From Alphaproteobacteria bacterium (lineage in GTDB: Bacteria; Pseudomonadota; Alphaproteobacteria; UBA6615), in contig JBDXCV010000009.1 of NCBI GenBank assembly GCA_039980135.1, positions 1 to 64,000 on the forward strand: a stretch of DNA of 64,000 nucleotides. The letters are read 5' to 3'. The notes under the pieces are model-generated. The model was not told the DNA's origin and ran no database searches. It saw only the letters and a list, made by a program, of their open reading frames with translations. This document shows positions 52,082-61,896 of the stretch, piece after piece (position 1 is the stretch's first letter; every line of letters begins with the position of its first letter). Both the position numbers and the translations under genes were made by a program.

Positions 52082-52576
52082 TCATCGGAGCTGTATCTGG
52101 TGCGCGAACGAGGCGCCGTCGGTATAGGTGATCTGGCTGAATCCCAATAATTTGGCCAGATCGAAGAAGGTGAACCGGTCGGCCTCGGGCTGTTCCTGAA
52201 AGAACGGCGTGCCGCGCGCAACGGCGGTCAAAATCGCGAAAAGCCCACGTGCGCGAAACAGGGTGTCATAGCTGTTCGCGTTCAACCCGGTGATGATCAG
52301 CTTCTCGGCCTCCGCACCCTTGGCAAAGATCGCGAACTGCGGTGGGTACGGGTTTTTCAGCATCTCGTTGGTCATGACCGTCACGAAACCGATGCGACGC
52401 TTGCGGTCACTGCCCGGCAGGACGGGAACCCGGGCCTCGTAGACCTCGGATGTCGCGGGTGCCGGATAATAATACCCGACATGCCGATCACCCGACTGGG
52501 CGATGGCAGACGCGCCGAGCGGTGAAAAAGCCAATCCGGCGAACAAGGTTGCGATAAACAAACGATGGAACTTCAT
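52082..52576 (-). CDS. Exported protein of unknown function
   Basis: The start is ATG 52576, giving a 164-residue protein with a signal peptide (MKFHRLFIATLFAGLAFSPL). A longer in-frame ATG at 52642 is before the signal peptide. The mature part has HVGYYYPAPATSEVYEARVP, GFVTVMTNEMLKNPYPPQFA and a C-terminal TFFDLAKLLGFSQITYTDG. No family was recognised. It is convergent with the Sel1/ankyrin gene and diverges from nadK. Confidence 0.6.
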   Translation of the reverse strand: MKFHRLFIATLFAGLAFSPLGASAIAQSGDRHVGYYYPAPATSEVYEARVPVLPGSDRKRRIGFVTVMTNEMLKNPYPPQFAIFAKGAEAEKLIITGLNANSYDTLFRARGLFAILTAVARGTPFFQEQPEADRFTFFDLAKLLGFSQITYTDGASFAHQIQLR

Positions 52577-52734
52577 GCACAGGCGCCCTTCGGATTCTGG
52601 TACGGAACTTACAGCCGCAACGACGCGGCGTCTTGCCAGCATCGTGACTACGGCTGGTTTGTCACCATATCCCTACGATATACTGCATTTCTCCCCGGCC
52701 CGGCGGCCAAACAGTTTAATCCGCGTGCGAGATC

Positions 52735-53535
52735 GTGTCCCAGGCAGCATCCGACAAGGCGTCAACAGTAATTGCCGATCGCATCGCGTTCGTCGCCGCA
52801 AACTTTGACGCCGCACAAGCGGCGCTGAAAAATCTGACCGCGGCCTATGACAGTGTCGCGCCGGAGGACGCCGACGTGATCGTGGCGTTGGGCGGCGATG
52901 GATTCATGCTTCAGACCCTGCGCCGCTTCATCGATAGCGGCGTGCCGGTTTTCGGCCTCAACCGCGGTTCGGTCGGATTCCTCATGAACGAGTTCAGGCC
53001 CGACGACCTGCCCAATCGCCTGAAAGAATCGCAGGCGGTAACACTGCATCCGCTCCAGATGATCGCCAAGACGCTCGACGGCAGCACTCAGGAATCCGTG
53101 GCAATCAACGAAGTCTCCCTGCTTCGCGAGACCTATCAGGCGGCAAAACTGGAAATCCTGGTCGACGGCGTCGTGCGGTTGCCGGAACTGATCTGCGACG
53201 GCGCGTTGGTCTCCACCCCGGCGGGCAGTACCGCCTACAATCTGTCCGCGCATGGCCCGATCATTCCGCTCAGCGCGGAAATCCTGGCGCTGACACCCAT
53301 CAGCGCATTCCGGCCCCGGCGCTGGCGCGGCGCTTTGCTGCCCCATGACGCCGACGTCGTATTCCGCATTCTCGAAGCCGGGAAGCGGCCGGTCAGCGCA
53401 ACGGCCGATGACTTCGAAGTCCGCAACGTCATTGAGGTCACCATCCGCGAGGACCGGACCCGAAGTTTCGAGATCCTGTTTGACCCCGAGACCAACCTCG
53501 AGGAGCGCATCCTCAAGGAACAGTTCGCACCGTGA
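52735..53535 (+). CDS. nadK: NAD kinase
   Basis: The start is GTG 52735. The 266-residue protein has the GGDGFML motif (53-59), the [12 protein letters not shown] segment and [15 protein letters not shown], with [17 protein letters not shown] for the active site, as in the NadK family. It makes NADP from NAD and ATP. It overlaps the next gene by 4 bases (GTGA). Confidence 0.93.
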   Translation: MSQAASDKASTVIADRIAFVAANFDAAQAALKNLTAAYDSVAPEDADVIVALGGDGFMLQTLRRFIDSGVPVFGLNRGSVGFLMNEFRPDDLPNRLKESQAVTLHPLQMIAKTLDGSTQESVAINEVSLLRETYQAAKLEILVDGVVRLPELICDGALVSTPAGSTAYNLSAHGPIIPLSAEILALTPISAFRPRRWRGALLPHDADVVFRILEAGKRPVSATADDFEVRNVIEVTIREDRTRSFEILFDPETNLEERILKEQFAP

Positions 53536-54533
53536 CGACAGCCGGCCGCGCCTGGATGCACCCCGGTGATGCCGAACGGGTGGAACTCGAACCACCGGAT
53601 ATTACGGCCTACCGTGCGGGAAACACCGGCATCCCCTATGTGACGAGCTTCGACAGCGGTCACCCCGGGCCCCATGCGGCAATCGTGGCGCTGACCCATG
53701 GCAATGAGATTTCGGGTGCGCTGGCCCTGGACCAGCTCCTGCGTAGCGATATCCGACCCGGGCTCGGCAAACTCTCACTGATCTTCGCCAATGTCGCCGC
53801 CTATGCGGAATTCGACCCGCGCCGCCCCAGCGCATCGCGGTATATCGACCACGACCTGAACCGGCTCTGGGGATCGGACGCATGCAGCGCCGTCGATTCC
53901 ACATCTGTCGAGGCCCTGCGCGTCGAGGCGCTTCGACCATTCATCGACACTGTCGACTTGTTGCTCGACCTCCATTCCATGCAGTCGGAAATCCCGGCTT
54001 TGTTGCTCGCGGGCCCCAGCGAAAAGGGACGAATTCTTTCCCGCAGCCTCTCGAGTGCCGCCGTCATTGTCTGCGATACGGGGCATGATGACGGCACGCG
54101 ACTGCGCGATTTCGGCCCGTTCAATAAGCCGGAGCAACCGCAGAAATCGGTACTCGCGGAATGCGGTCAGCACTGGAAGAGCGCAACGGCGAGAATGGCT
54201 ATCGACACGGCTTACCGTTTCCTCCTGGCGCTCGGAATGATCGATCAGGCAACGGCTGCGGCACACCTGCTGGCCGGTACCCCACCCGACTATTGGGTCG
54301 AAGTGACGGAGCGTTTCGTCCCGCGCAACGACGACGCGTATTTCATCAAGCCCTTCGTCGGCATGGAAGTGATCGCGCAACGCGGCACGGTCATCGCCTA
54401 TGACGCCATGAAACCCGTCCGGACCCCGTATGACGATTGCGTCCTGATCATGCCGTCGCGCCAACCGGCGGCCGGTCAGACCGCCGTTCGCCTCGGTCGC
54501 AGGCACCGAATCGAAGAACATGACGATGGCTGA
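53532..54533 (+). CDS. Succinylglutamate desuccinylase/aspartoacylase-family protein
   Basis: The start is GTG 53532, within the nadK stop. The 333-residue protein has the zinc site [15 protein letters not shown] (His-x-x-Glu), [14 protein letters not shown] and [10 protein letters not shown] (third ligand), as in aspartoacylase and AstE. It hydrolyses or removes an acyl group from an amino acid; the substrate is not clear. The gene overlaps the AbrB-like gene by 14 bases. Confidence 0.82.
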   Translation: MTTAGRAWMHPGDAERVELEPPDITAYRAGNTGIPYVTSFDSGHPGPHAAIVALTHGNEISGALALDQLLRSDIRPGLGKLSLIFANVAAYAEFDPRRPSASRYIDHDLNRLWGSDACSAVDSTSVEALRVEALRPFIDTVDLLLDLHSMQSEIPALLLAGPSEKGRILSRSLSSAAVIVCDTGHDDGTRLRDFGPFNKPEQPQKSVLAECGQHWKSATARMAIDTAYRFLLALGMIDQATAAAHLLAGTPPDYWVEVTERFVPRNDDAYFIKPFVGMEVIAQRGTVIAYDAMKPVRTPYDDCVLIMPSRQPAAGQTAVRLGRRHRIEEHDDG

Positions 54534-55617
54534 CGGGGCAAGCTCACCACAGATCAATCCGGTCCGCCGCCTGACGCGCGCCGACTTGCCGGTCTTCGCA
54601 CGGACGGTTGCGATCGCCTTCGTCGGCGGCGCGATATTCAATGCGCTCAATCTGCCGCTGCCCTGGATGTTGGGGGCGATGCTGGCCACCGGGTCGGTCA
54701 CGCTCATGCGGATCGAGACGAACATGGATATCCGCCTGCGCACCTTGATGATCGTCGTGCTGGGGGTGCTGCTCGGCAGCGCCTTTTCACCTGAAATCCT
54801 GGACCGTGCGGCGCTTTGGCCGATCACGCTGGTCTCCCTGGCCGGCTATGTTCTGCTCAGCACCGTGTCGGGCTACGTCTATTTCCGCCTGGCCGGGTTC
54901 GAACCCAAGACGGCCTTTTTCTCGGGTGTTCCGGGCGGGTTGAACGAGATGGTAACGCTGACCGGCGCGATGGGCGGCGATGAACGCCAGGTCAGCGTCG
55001 CGCACACGACACGTATTTTTCTGGTCGTGATGGTCCTGCCGTTCCTGTTTCGCCTGATCGAGGATTTCGAGCCGGGTCTGCGTACCTTCTCCGGCGACGG
55101 CGCAGCGTTCACGCTTGTCGATATCGCATTGCTGGCCGGCAGCGCCGTGGCGGGCCTCTACGCTGCACGTTTCCTGCGTCTCCCCGCGCCGCATCTCACC
55201 GGCCCGATGGTGGCGAGCGCCGCCGTGCACCTGATTGGCCTGACCAATGCGTCACCCCCGGTCATCGTCGTCGCGTTCGCGCAAATTCTCCTCGGCGCTT
55301 CGGTCGGCGCCCGGTTCGCGGGGCTGACCTATCGAGACCTCGGGCGCGTGCTGCGACTGGGGGGAATCGCGACGGTCATCATGCTCTTCATCACCGGCAT
55401 CTTCGCCGTCGGACTGAACGCACTCACCGGCATTCCCTTCGCATCGATCGTGCTCGCATTTTCGCCCGGCGGGCTGACGGAAATGAGCCTCGTGGCGCTC
55501 GCGCTCAATGTCGATACCGCATTCGTCGCGACACATCATATTGTGCGAATTACGGTCGTGGTTATGCTCATTCCGTTCCTCTTCAAGATCATGCGCGCGC
55601 GCGGCCTGATCGACTAG
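54520..55617 (+). CDS. AbrB-family membrane protein (PF05145)
   Basis: The 365-residue protein has nine or ten membrane helices in two similar halves. The first has ALNLPLPWMLGAMLATGSVT and PGGLNEMVTLTGAMGGDE; the second has LPAPHLTGPMVASAAVHLIG and PGGLTEMSLVALALNVDTAF. The repeated PGGLxEM motif marks the AbrB (putative ammonia monooxygenase regulator) family, which is not related to AbrB DNA-binding proteins. It may be a transporter; no ligand is known. It overlaps the previous gene. Confidence 0.85.
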   Translation: MTMADGASSPQINPVRRLTRADLPVFARTVAIAFVGGAIFNALNLPLPWMLGAMLATGSVTLMRIETNMDIRLRTLMIVVLGVLLGSAFSPEILDRAALWPITLVSLAGYVLLSTVSGYVYFRLAGFEPKTAFFSGVPGGLNEMVTLTGAMGGDERQVSVAHTTRIFLVVMVLPFLFRLIEDFEPGLRTFSGDGAAFTLVDIALLAGSAVAGLYAARFLRLPAPHLTGPMVASAAVHLIGLTNASPPVIVVAFAQILLGASVGARFAGLTYRDLGRVLRLGGIATVIMLFITGIFAVGLNALTGIPFASIVLAFSPGGLTEMSLVALALNVDTAFVATHHIVRITVVVMLIPFLFKIMRARGLID

Positions 55618-55698
55618 ACAGGGACTTCGCCGGAACCTAGCGAAGCCGTCACCGGGGGCGTATGTTCATGCCAACAGGAAAAATCACGGGGTAGAGAT

Positions 55699-56487
55699 AT
55701 GATCGTCGAACAGATCTGGACCGGAAATTCGGGCCGCAACTTCTTCTACATGGTCGCATGCTCGGAGACGGGCGAAGCGGTCGCAATCGATCCGATCGAT
55801 CCGCCCAAATGCCTGGCCGTCGCCAAGGACAAGGGCTGGGACATCACCCGCGTTTTCAACACCCACGAACATGGCGACCATATCGCCGGCAACGACGACG
55901 TGGTCGCGGCCACAGGCGCCAGGCTGATTGCGCCCTACAATGCCGGCAGCCGGATTCCCAAGGTCGACGAGGGTGTGCGCGAGGGCGACCATGTGAAGCT
56001 CGGCAAGACGGTCGACCTCGAGGTCATCGAGACCCCCGGTCACACGCCAATCCATATCTCCTTGTTCGGTGAAAACGACGAGCCACATCTGCTGTGCGGC
56101 GATACCGTCTTCAACGCCGGTGTCGGCCATTGTCATTCCGGTGATCCGAACGTGCTCTACGCAACGTTCCGGGACAAGATCTCGAAACTGCCCGACGGGA
56201 CCCGCGTCTATCCGGGTCACGATTACATCGCCAACAACCTTCAGTTCACGCTCGACCGGGAACCGGACAATACCGATGCCAAGGCGCTTCTGGCCGACGT
56301 CGAGGGCCAGGACCCGGACCAGGCGCTGGTCACGACCCTGGGCACGGAGCGCAAGGTGAACACCTTCATGCGCCTCGACAGTGCGGGCGTCGTCGAGGGC
56401 ATCAAGGCGAAGTTCCCGGACCTGCCGAAAACGCCGAGCGACGAAGACATCTTCCTCAGCCTGCGGCTGCTGCGCAACGACTGGTAG
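55699..56487 (+). CDS. gloB: Hydroxyacylglutathione hydrolase-like metallo-hydrolase
   Basis: The 262-residue protein has the metallo-beta-lactamase motif THEHGDHIAGND (His56, His58, Asp60, His61), then VIETPGHTPIHISLFGENDE, LLCGDTVFNAGVGHCHSGDP and VYPGHDYIANNLQFTLDREP, as in glyoxalase II. It cleaves S-lactoylglutathione. It stands alone with a GGGTAGAGAT leader. Other persulfide-dioxygenase-like or ribonuclease-like MBL proteins are less likely. Confidence 0.82.
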   Translation: MIVEQIWTGNSGRNFFYMVACSETGEAVAIDPIDPPKCLAVAKDKGWDITRVFNTHEHGDHIAGNDDVVAATGARLIAPYNAGSRIPKVDEGVREGDHVKLGKTVDLEVIETPGHTPIHISLFGENDEPHLLCGDTVFNAGVGHCHSGDPNVLYATFRDKISKLPDGTRVYPGHDYIANNLQFTLDREPDNTDAKALLADVEGQDPDQALVTTLGTERKVNTFMRLDSAGVVEGIKAKFPDLPKTPSDEDIFLSLRLLRNDW

Positions 56488-56503
56488 GCGTCGAGGTCGG
56501 CTT

Positions 56504-57250
56504 CTAGAGAAACGACCGCATGATCATGACAAAACCGAGGCCCGCGAGGCCGACGAACACCCATCGTTGGAATACGGCGACCGACAGTCGGCCACGAACC
56601 ATCTGGCCGACCGTCATGCCCGCGCTCGCAGCAACCAGGGCGATGATCACCGCCGGCCAGAGCCCGAAATCGATGGGTTGATTCAGGCCGAACCCCAACG
56701 CCAGCGCAGCTGGTGCGACGAGGCCCACGAACCCGAGCGCCTGGATAAGCTCGTCTTTTCCAAACTCCGATGCCTGCAGATAGGGCGCACCCGGTAGCAC
56801 AAAGATCGCGGTCGCGCCGTTGATCAGCCCCGTCGCCAGCCCCGCCGCCGGACCGGCCAGCACTTCTGCCTTCCGCGACACCCGGAACCGCACGCCCGAC
56901 AAACCGAGGACAGAATAGAGGAACAACATCGCCCCGATCAGCGCGGCGGCGATGCTCGGATCGGCGCCGGTAATAATGCCCGCCGTCGCGAGCGTCCCCA
57001 GAATGACAGCAACGAGCATCGGCCATATCCGGCGCAGGACGGCCAGCGTGTGGGGGCCCACGAAGGTCTGCCAGACATTGGTCAGCAAGGTCGGCACGAT
57101 CAGAATCGCCGCCGCGACATCCGGCGCGATCAGGGCGCCGAGTACGCCCATCGAGATGGTTGGCAGACCGAAACCGATAACGCCCTTCACAAGCCCCGCG
57201 ACACCGAACACCGCGGCGACCAGCACCAGTCCGGCAATGTCAAAATCCAT
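56504..57250 (-). CDS. TauE/SafE-family membrane permease
   Basis: The 248-residue protein has about seven or eight membrane helices in two repeats (MDFDIAGLVLVAAVFGVAGL, VIGFGLPTISMGVLGALIA, LIGAMLFLYSVLGLSGV and AAGLATGLINGATAIFVLPG). TauE/SafE proteins export or import sulfite, sulfoacetate or other small anions; the substrate is not visible. It lies 8 bases downstream of the haloalkane dehalogenase gene on the same strand, so the two are co-transcribed. Confidence 0.85.
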   Translation of the reverse strand: MDFDIAGLVLVAAVFGVAGLVKGVIGFGLPTISMGVLGALIAPDVAAAILIVPTLLTNVWQTFVGPHTLAVLRRIWPMLVAVILGTLATAGIITGADPSIAAALIGAMLFLYSVLGLSGVRFRVSRKAEVLAGPAAGLATGLINGATAIFVLPGAPYLQASEFGKDELIQALGFVGLVAPAALALGFGLNQPIDFGLWPAVIIALVAASAGMTVGQMVRGRLSVAVFQRWVFVGLAGLGFVMIMRSFL

Positions 57251-57258
57251 CGGCGCGC

Positions 57259-58137
57259 CTAGCCGATGGCCTGCAGCCAGTCGGCAAGCGCCTGGCCGAT
57301 CTCGTCCGGGGAATCTTCCTGGATAAAGTGCGAGCCTTTGACCGTCACTTCGGTCTGGTTCGTCCAGGTACGACAGAAATCCCGGCTTTCCCCTTCGCCG
57401 AGGATCGCGCCGGGATCGGCGTTGATGAACAGCTTGGGGAAGTTCGCCGTCGAGACCCAGGCGGCAAAGTCGTCCACGATTGCCGTCACATCCGCGGGCT
57501 CGCCATCTATCGGTATCTGGCGCGGCCAGGTCAGGGTCGGGCGACGGGATTCACCCGGCTGCGTGAAAGGGCGGCGATACTCGGTCATTTCCTCATCCGT
57601 CAGATCGCGCAGGATCGACCCCGGCAACATCCGTTCGACGAAGAAGTTCTCCTCCAGAACCATCTTGTCACCGGCGGGCGAGCGGAAAGCCTCGAACGCC
57701 GGACGGGCACGTTCCGGGAAATCATCCCAGGAGCGCGATTTCACGATCGCCTCCATGTACGCGATGCCCTTTACCGCGTCGCGATGCTGGTTCGCCCAGT
57801 CGAACCCCAGGGCGCTGCCCCAGTCGTGGATCACCAGGGTGACATTGGCGTTGACGCCAAGCTGTTCGAGCAACACGTGGAGATACTCACGATGTTCGAC
57901 GAAGCGATACCGGTCCGGTCCGCTGTCGGGCAGCTTGTCGGAATCCCCCATGCCGATCAGGTCCGGCGCGATGCAACGCCCGAGTTTTTCGGCATGGGGC
58001 ATGATGTTGCGCCAGAGATAGCTGGATGTGGGATTCCCATGCAGGAAGACGATGGGATCGCCATCGAGATTGCCGGTTTCCACATAGGCCATGCGATGGC
58101 CATTCACCTCGGCAAACTTCTTCTCGGTCCAGGTCAT
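57259..58137 (-). CDS. Haloalkane dehalogenase-type alpha/beta hydrolase
   Basis: The 292-residue protein has the family II haloalkane dehalogenase pattern: [20 protein letters not shown] (Asn35 halide-stabilising), nucleophile Asp105 in [12 protein letters not shown], Glu129 in [11 protein letters not shown], and His270 in [17 protein letters not shown]. Together these give the Asp-His-Glu triad of DhaA and LinB. It cleaves carbon-halogen bonds by hydrolysis. Related epoxide hydrolases lack the same Asn and Glu positions, so the call is firm for family but not for substrate. Confidence 0.88.
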   Translation of the reverse strand: MTWTEKKFAEVNGHRMAYVETGNLDGDPIVFLHGNPTSSYLWRNIMPHAEKLGRCIAPDLIGMGDSDKLPDSGPDRYRFVEHREYLHVLLEQLGVNANVTLVIHDWGSALGFDWANQHRDAVKGIAYMEAIVKSRSWDDFPERARPAFEAFRSPAGDKMVLEENFFVERMLPGSILRDLTDEEMTEYRRPFTQPGESRRPTLTWPRQIPIDGEPADVTAIVDDFAAWVSTANFPKLFINADPGAILGEGESRDFCRTWTNQTEVTVKGSHFIQEDSPDEIGQALADWLQAIG

Positions 58138-58162
58138 ATGACGTTCCTCGGGATGCGGTTGT

Positions 58163-59149
58163 TCAGGGGATCAGCACCGTCGAGCCGGTGGTTCGCCGTG
58201 CCTCGATATCGCGATGGGCCTTCGCCGCATCCTTCAGCTTGTATCGCTGTTTCACCTGAACCTTGACGTGGCCCTTCTTGATGGCGGCGAACAGATCGTC
58301 GGCACGTGCGATCGTTTCCTTCCGGCTCGTGGTGTAATTCACCAGCGAACATCTTGCGATAAAGGGTGAACCAGCGTTGCCCGTTGCGGCGATATCCACC
58401 AACGGCGGCTTGCCCGACGCGCTGCCGAAACTGATGACCGTCCCGCGCAGGCGCACGCTGGCCATCGATTCTTCCCAGGTTTCCTTGCCGACTGAATCAT
58501 AGACACAATGGACGCCCTCACCGTTCGTGAGTTCACGCACCTTCTTGGCAAATTTCGGCCCCTTGCGCTTCACCACGATGGGATGATGGCAACCGTTGCG
58601 CTTGGCAAATCGCGCCTTCGCTTCCGTGCTGACCGTGCCTATGACGGTGGCACCAATCGCCTTGGCCCACTGACACATGATAATGCCCACGCCGCCAGCC
58701 GCCGCATGCACGAGGATCGTGTCACCGCGTTTCACCTGATAGGCGTCGCGGAGCAGATATTGCGCGGTAATGCCCTTCAGCAACGACGCGGCGGCTGCCC
58801 GGTCATCGATGTATTTGGGTATCGGAATGAGGCTCGCGACCTTGGCCACGCGCCGCTTGGAATAGGCATCGAAAGCCTGGCCACCGATATAACCGACCCG
58901 ATCACCCACCTTCAGGGCCCGTACACCGGGGCCGACCGCTTCAACCACGCCGACCGCCTCGTTGCCCATGCCATTCGGCAGCGGCATCGGATAGAGACCG
59001 GTGCGCCGGTACGTATCGGCGAGGTTGAGGCCCACCGCCGTGTGACGCAGCAGGACTTCGCCTCTTCCCGGTGCGGGAACCTCGACCGTTTCCCATTTCA
59101 GCTCGCCGGGACCGCCGTTCTTGTAGATCCGAAACGCGTTCGTCATCAT
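58163..59149 (-). CDS. Quinone oxidoreductase-like medium-chain reductase
   Basis: The 328-residue protein has the zinc-free MDR pattern: [60 protein letters not shown] and the NADPH site in [23 protein letters not shown]-type enzymes reduce quinones or enals with NADPH. It reads in the same direction as the dehalogenase gene, with 25 bases between, so they may be co-transcribed. Confidence 0.87.
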   Translation of the reverse strand: MMTNAFRIYKNGGPGELKWETVEVPAPGRGEVLLRHTAVGLNLADTYRRTGLYPMPLPNGMGNEAVGVVEAVGPGVRALKVGDRVGYIGGQAFDAYSKRRVAKVASLIPIPKYIDDRAAAASLLKGITAQYLLRDAYQVKRGDTILVHAAAGGVGIIMCQWAKAIGATVIGTVSTEAKARFAKRNGCHHPIVVKRKGPKFAKKVRELTNGEGVHCVYDSVGKETWEESMASVRLRGTVISFGSASGKPPLVDIAATGNAGSPFIARCSLVNYTTSRKETIARADDLFAAIKKGHVKVQVKQRYKLKDAAKAHRDIEARRTTGSTVLIP

Positions 59150-59184
59150 GTCGTTCTCCAGAATCTCTATCGCTTGTGAATGGG

Positions 59185-59538
59185 TCAGGACGCGCGCTGG
59201 TAAAGCTGCACGAGATTGCCGTCGGGGTCGCGGAAGGTGACGGTTTTGCCATGGTCACCCATGTCGCGTTCGCCGAGAATTTCGCCGCCCGCTGCCGCGA
59301 TCGCGACACCGGCTGCTGCGGCATCCGGTACTTCGAAAACCACCGTTGCGCCGACCGCGCCGTCGGGCGCTTCGTCGGTTGAACTGAGTGCGAAATTCAC
59401 GCCGCCCGCCTTGAGCTGGGCCCACTTGCCGCCGTCCTGGAACATCAGGTCCAGGCCGAGCGTGTCACGATAGAACGCTACCGCCCGCTCCATGTCGCCG
59501 GTGACGTAATAGGCATTCTGAAGCTTCTCGACAGTCAT
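59185..59538 (-). CDS. VOC-family glyoxalase-like protein
   Basis: The start is ATG 59538, with GGAGGAGAACGG before it; a longer frame to 59700 runs through unlikely sequence. The 117-residue protein has the VOC fold: MTVEKLQNAYYVTGDMERAV, FYRDTLGLDLMFQDGGKWAQ and FRDPDGNLVQLYQRAS. Proteins of this type are glyoxalase I, antibiotic-binding or dioxygenase-like. Substrate is not known. It lies upstream of the oxidoreductase gene on the same strand. Confidence 0.83.
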   Translation of the reverse strand: MTVEKLQNAYYVTGDMERAVAFYRDTLGLDLMFQDGGKWAQLKAGGVNFALSSTDEAPDGAVGATVVFEVPDAAAAGVAIAAAGGEILGERDMGDHGKTVTFRDPDGNLVQLYQRAS

Positions 59539-59579
59539 TCCGTTCTCCTCCGTCCGTTCGCTTTTGCGCCGGCATTTTT

Positions 59580-60203
59580 CTATCCCGAGGCGCGAAACAC
59601 CACAGACAAGTTGTTCACCGGCATCTCGACAACCCGATCCAGCGCCAGCCCTGCATCGGAAGCGGCCTCGCACACCTGCGACAGGTCGCGCAAACCCCAT
59701 TCCGGGTTTTGTCCACGCAGTGAGCTATCGAACGCCGCATTGCCGTCGGATGTAAAGGCACCTTCCCGATTGAACGGTCCGTAAAGAAACAGAAAACCGC
59801 CTGCCGGCAGGATCCGTGCCGCACCGGCCAAAAGTCCCAGGCACACCGACCAGGGCGCGATATGAATCATGTTCACGTTGTAAATCATGCGGATCGGCGG
59901 ATCAGCCCAATCCCGCTCAACGGGCCAGGGAACGGCGGTCACATCGAGCGCGACCGGATCACGCAAATTCGGCCGATCGAGCCCGGCGAACCGCGCGCGC
60001 ATGTATTCAATACGGTCCGGATCATACTCGCTCGGTTGCCAGACCCGTGGCGCGAAGACCTCGGAGAACCGGGCCGCGTGCTGTCCGCTGCCACTGGCGA
60101 TTTCGAGGATGCTTCCGGCTTCGGGCACAAGCGTCTGCAGGACAGAAAGAATATCATCGCTATTGCGGTCGGCCGAGGCCTGTCCACGCGGCATTTCAAC
60201 CAT
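59580..60203 (-). CDS. DUF938 methyltransferase-like protein
   Basis: The start is ATG 60203, overlapping the ChaC stop by 8 bases; a longer frame starts inside that gene. The 207-residue protein has the DUF938 pattern: ADRNSDDILSVLQTLVPEAG, ILEIASGSGQHAARFSEVFA, WQPSEYDPDRIEYMRARF, and MIYNVNMIHIAPWSVCLGL, with a SAM-binding GxGxG-like loop. It is probably a SAM-dependent methyltransferase; the acceptor is unknown. Confidence 0.82.
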   Translation of the reverse strand: MVEMPRGQASADRNSDDILSVLQTLVPEAGSILEIASGSGQHAARFSEVFAPRVWQPSEYDPDRIEYMRARFAGLDRPNLRDPVALDVTAVPWPVERDWADPPIRMIYNVNMIHIAPWSVCLGLLAGAARILPAGGFLFLYGPFNREGAFTSDGNAAFDSSLRGQNPEWGLRDLSQVCEAASDAGLALDRVVEMPVNNLSVVFRASG

Positions 60204-60828
60204 TCGCCAGTTCCTGTTGGACACGCAGATGCAGTGCGCGGGTTTCGTCATCCTCCAGGCCATGGCGATCCAGCGCCGCGATCAAAAGCGACAGGTATTC
60301 ATGACATGTGCCGCGCGTCCCCAGCGCCGATGCGATGATGCGCACCGACATATCGAGCGGCAGTTCCCCGGCGTAATTCCGATGTTCCCGGTTGGCGACA
60401 AATCCCAGCGCCCAGACCTTGCCCATCTCCGTTTCAGCCTCTGTCCAGGTCGGCACATAGACGCCGCCACTCATTTCACGCCGCCACAGCTCATCGAGAA
60501 TTTCCTCCCGGCCGGCTTCCGGCACGCGAAACACCACGCCCGCACACGTGCCTCCAGGTTCCAGCGCCAGGCCAAGGCCGGGTCGCTCAAACGACCCCCG
60601 CGCCCGGACAGTCCAGAAACTGAACGCGCGGCGATAGTTCAATAGCGTCGCAACACGGGTTTCGTCCGGTTCGAAGCGCAGATCCCACATCAGCGAACCG
60701 GCCCCGAACACCCATAGCGCGGCCGGGTCCGGCAACGCCGTGAGCGTATCGCGGAGATTCACGGCCCGCGTCTCGTCACTCCATTCAACGAAGGAGGTCG
60801 GCGGCGGGTTAATGGGTCCATCTGACAT
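60196..60828 (-). CDS. ChaC-like gamma-glutamylcyclotransferase
   Basis: The 210-residue protein has the ChaC pattern: ALWVFGAGSLMWDLRFEPDE, YRRAFSFWTVRARGSFERPG, LGLALEPGGTCAGVVFRVPE and ELWRREMSGGVYVPTWTEAE with RGTCHEYLSLLI later. ChaC enzymes cleave glutathione to Cys-Gly and 5-oxoproline in the cytoplasm. It is the first of two overlapping genes with the DUF938 protein. Confidence 0.87.
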   Translation of the reverse strand: MSDGPINPPPTSFVEWSDETRAVNLRDTLTALPDPAALWVFGAGSLMWDLRFEPDETRVATLLNYRRAFSFWTVRARGSFERPGLGLALEPGGTCAGVVFRVPEAGREEILDELWRREMSGGVYVPTWTEAETEMGKVWALGFVANREHRNYAGELPLDMSVRIIASALGTRGTCHEYLSLLIAALDRHGLEDDETRALHLRVQQELANG

Positions 60829-60932
60829 GGCAAGTCCGTACGCGGTGCGAACTCTTCAACAGAAAGTCGGGGCGGTATAGCGCGGGTCCTGTTATTCTTC
60901 CATCCAAAGAAAACTGCGTTCTCGGGAGAGGC

Positions 60933-61877
60933 ATGGTCATGTCTGGCTATAGTTTGAAATCACACACCGTCGGCTGGATCGGCACCGGCAAGATGGGCTA
61001 CCCGATGGCCGGCCTGCTGATCGAAGCCGGCGCGGACGTCAAAGTCTATAACCGCACGGCTGCCAAGGCCGAACCGCTCGGCGTCGAAGTCGTCGCCAAA
61101 CCCTCGGATCTGGCCAATCGGGACATCGTCTTCACGATTGTCACCGACGATAAGGCCATCCGTGAAATGATCACCGGGCCTGACGGTGTGCTCTCCGGGC
61201 CAACGCTGCCGAAGATCATCTCGGACAGCTCGACGATCTCCATCGAAACATCGAAGGACATGCGCGCCGCCTGTGAGGCCAAGGGCGTGATGTTCCTGGC
61301 CACACCGATCAGCGGCAATGGCCATGCGGTGGCGGCGGGCAAGGCGACTCTCGGCGTTTCGGGTCCGCGCGAAGCCTACGACATCGCGCGCCCCTATATC
61401 GCCGCGCTGGGCCGCGCCGAGACCTATATCGGCGAGGGTGATTCCTCGCGCCTCGCAAAGCTCGCGCATAATGTCATGCTGGGTGTCGTTGCCCAGTGCC
61501 TGGCCGAGATCACGGTTCTTTGTGAGAAAGGCGGCATCGAGCGCCACGCGTTTCTGAACTATTTCAACAACAGCGCCATGTCCTCGATCTTCACCAACTA
61601 CAAGGCCCCGGCCCTGGTGAACCTGGACTTCACGGCAACCCACACATCGAAGATGCTGCGCAAGGATCTCGATCTCGCGCTGGCCGAGGCCCACGACCTC
61701 GAAGTGCCGATGCCGGTCACCAATCTCACCCGCGAACTGGTGCAGGCCCTGATCGGGCTCGGCCATGGTGAAGACGATTTCGCCGCGATGATCAAGGTTC
61801 AGGCCGCCATGGCGGGCTATGACATCAAGCCGGAGAATGTCGACGTCGATGACGGCCTGAACGAAGCTGCCGAATAG
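60933..61877 (+). CDS. 3-Hydroxyisobutyrate dehydrogenase-family NAD(P)-dependent reductase
   Basis: The 314-residue protein has the beta-hydroxyacid dehydrogenase pattern: TVGWIGTGKMGYPMAGLLIE (GxGxMG), KVYNRTAAKAEPLGVEVV, FLATPISGNGHAVAAGKATL and KLAHNVMLGVVAQCLAEI with the catalytic Lys. It oxidises or reduces a beta-hydroxyacid; the substrate is unclear. It precedes an aminotransferase gene by 19 bases, so a joint catabolic unit is likely. The start is ATG 60933 with GGGAGAGG. Confidence 0.87.
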   Translation: MVMSGYSLKSHTVGWIGTGKMGYPMAGLLIEAGADVKVYNRTAAKAEPLGVEVVAKPSDLANRDIVFTIVTDDKAIREMITGPDGVLSGPTLPKIISDSSTISIETSKDMRAACEAKGVMFLATPISGNGHAVAAGKATLGVSGPREAYDIARPYIAALGRAETYIGEGDSSRLAKLAHNVMLGVVAQCLAEITVLCEKGGIERHAFLNYFNNSAMSSIFTNYKAPALVNLDFTATHTSKMLRKDLDLALAEAHDLEVPMPVTNLTRELVQALIGLGHGEDDFAAMIKVQAAMAGYDIKPENVDVDDGLNEAAE

Positions 61878-61896
61878 CGGTAACCCGGAGAAGGTC

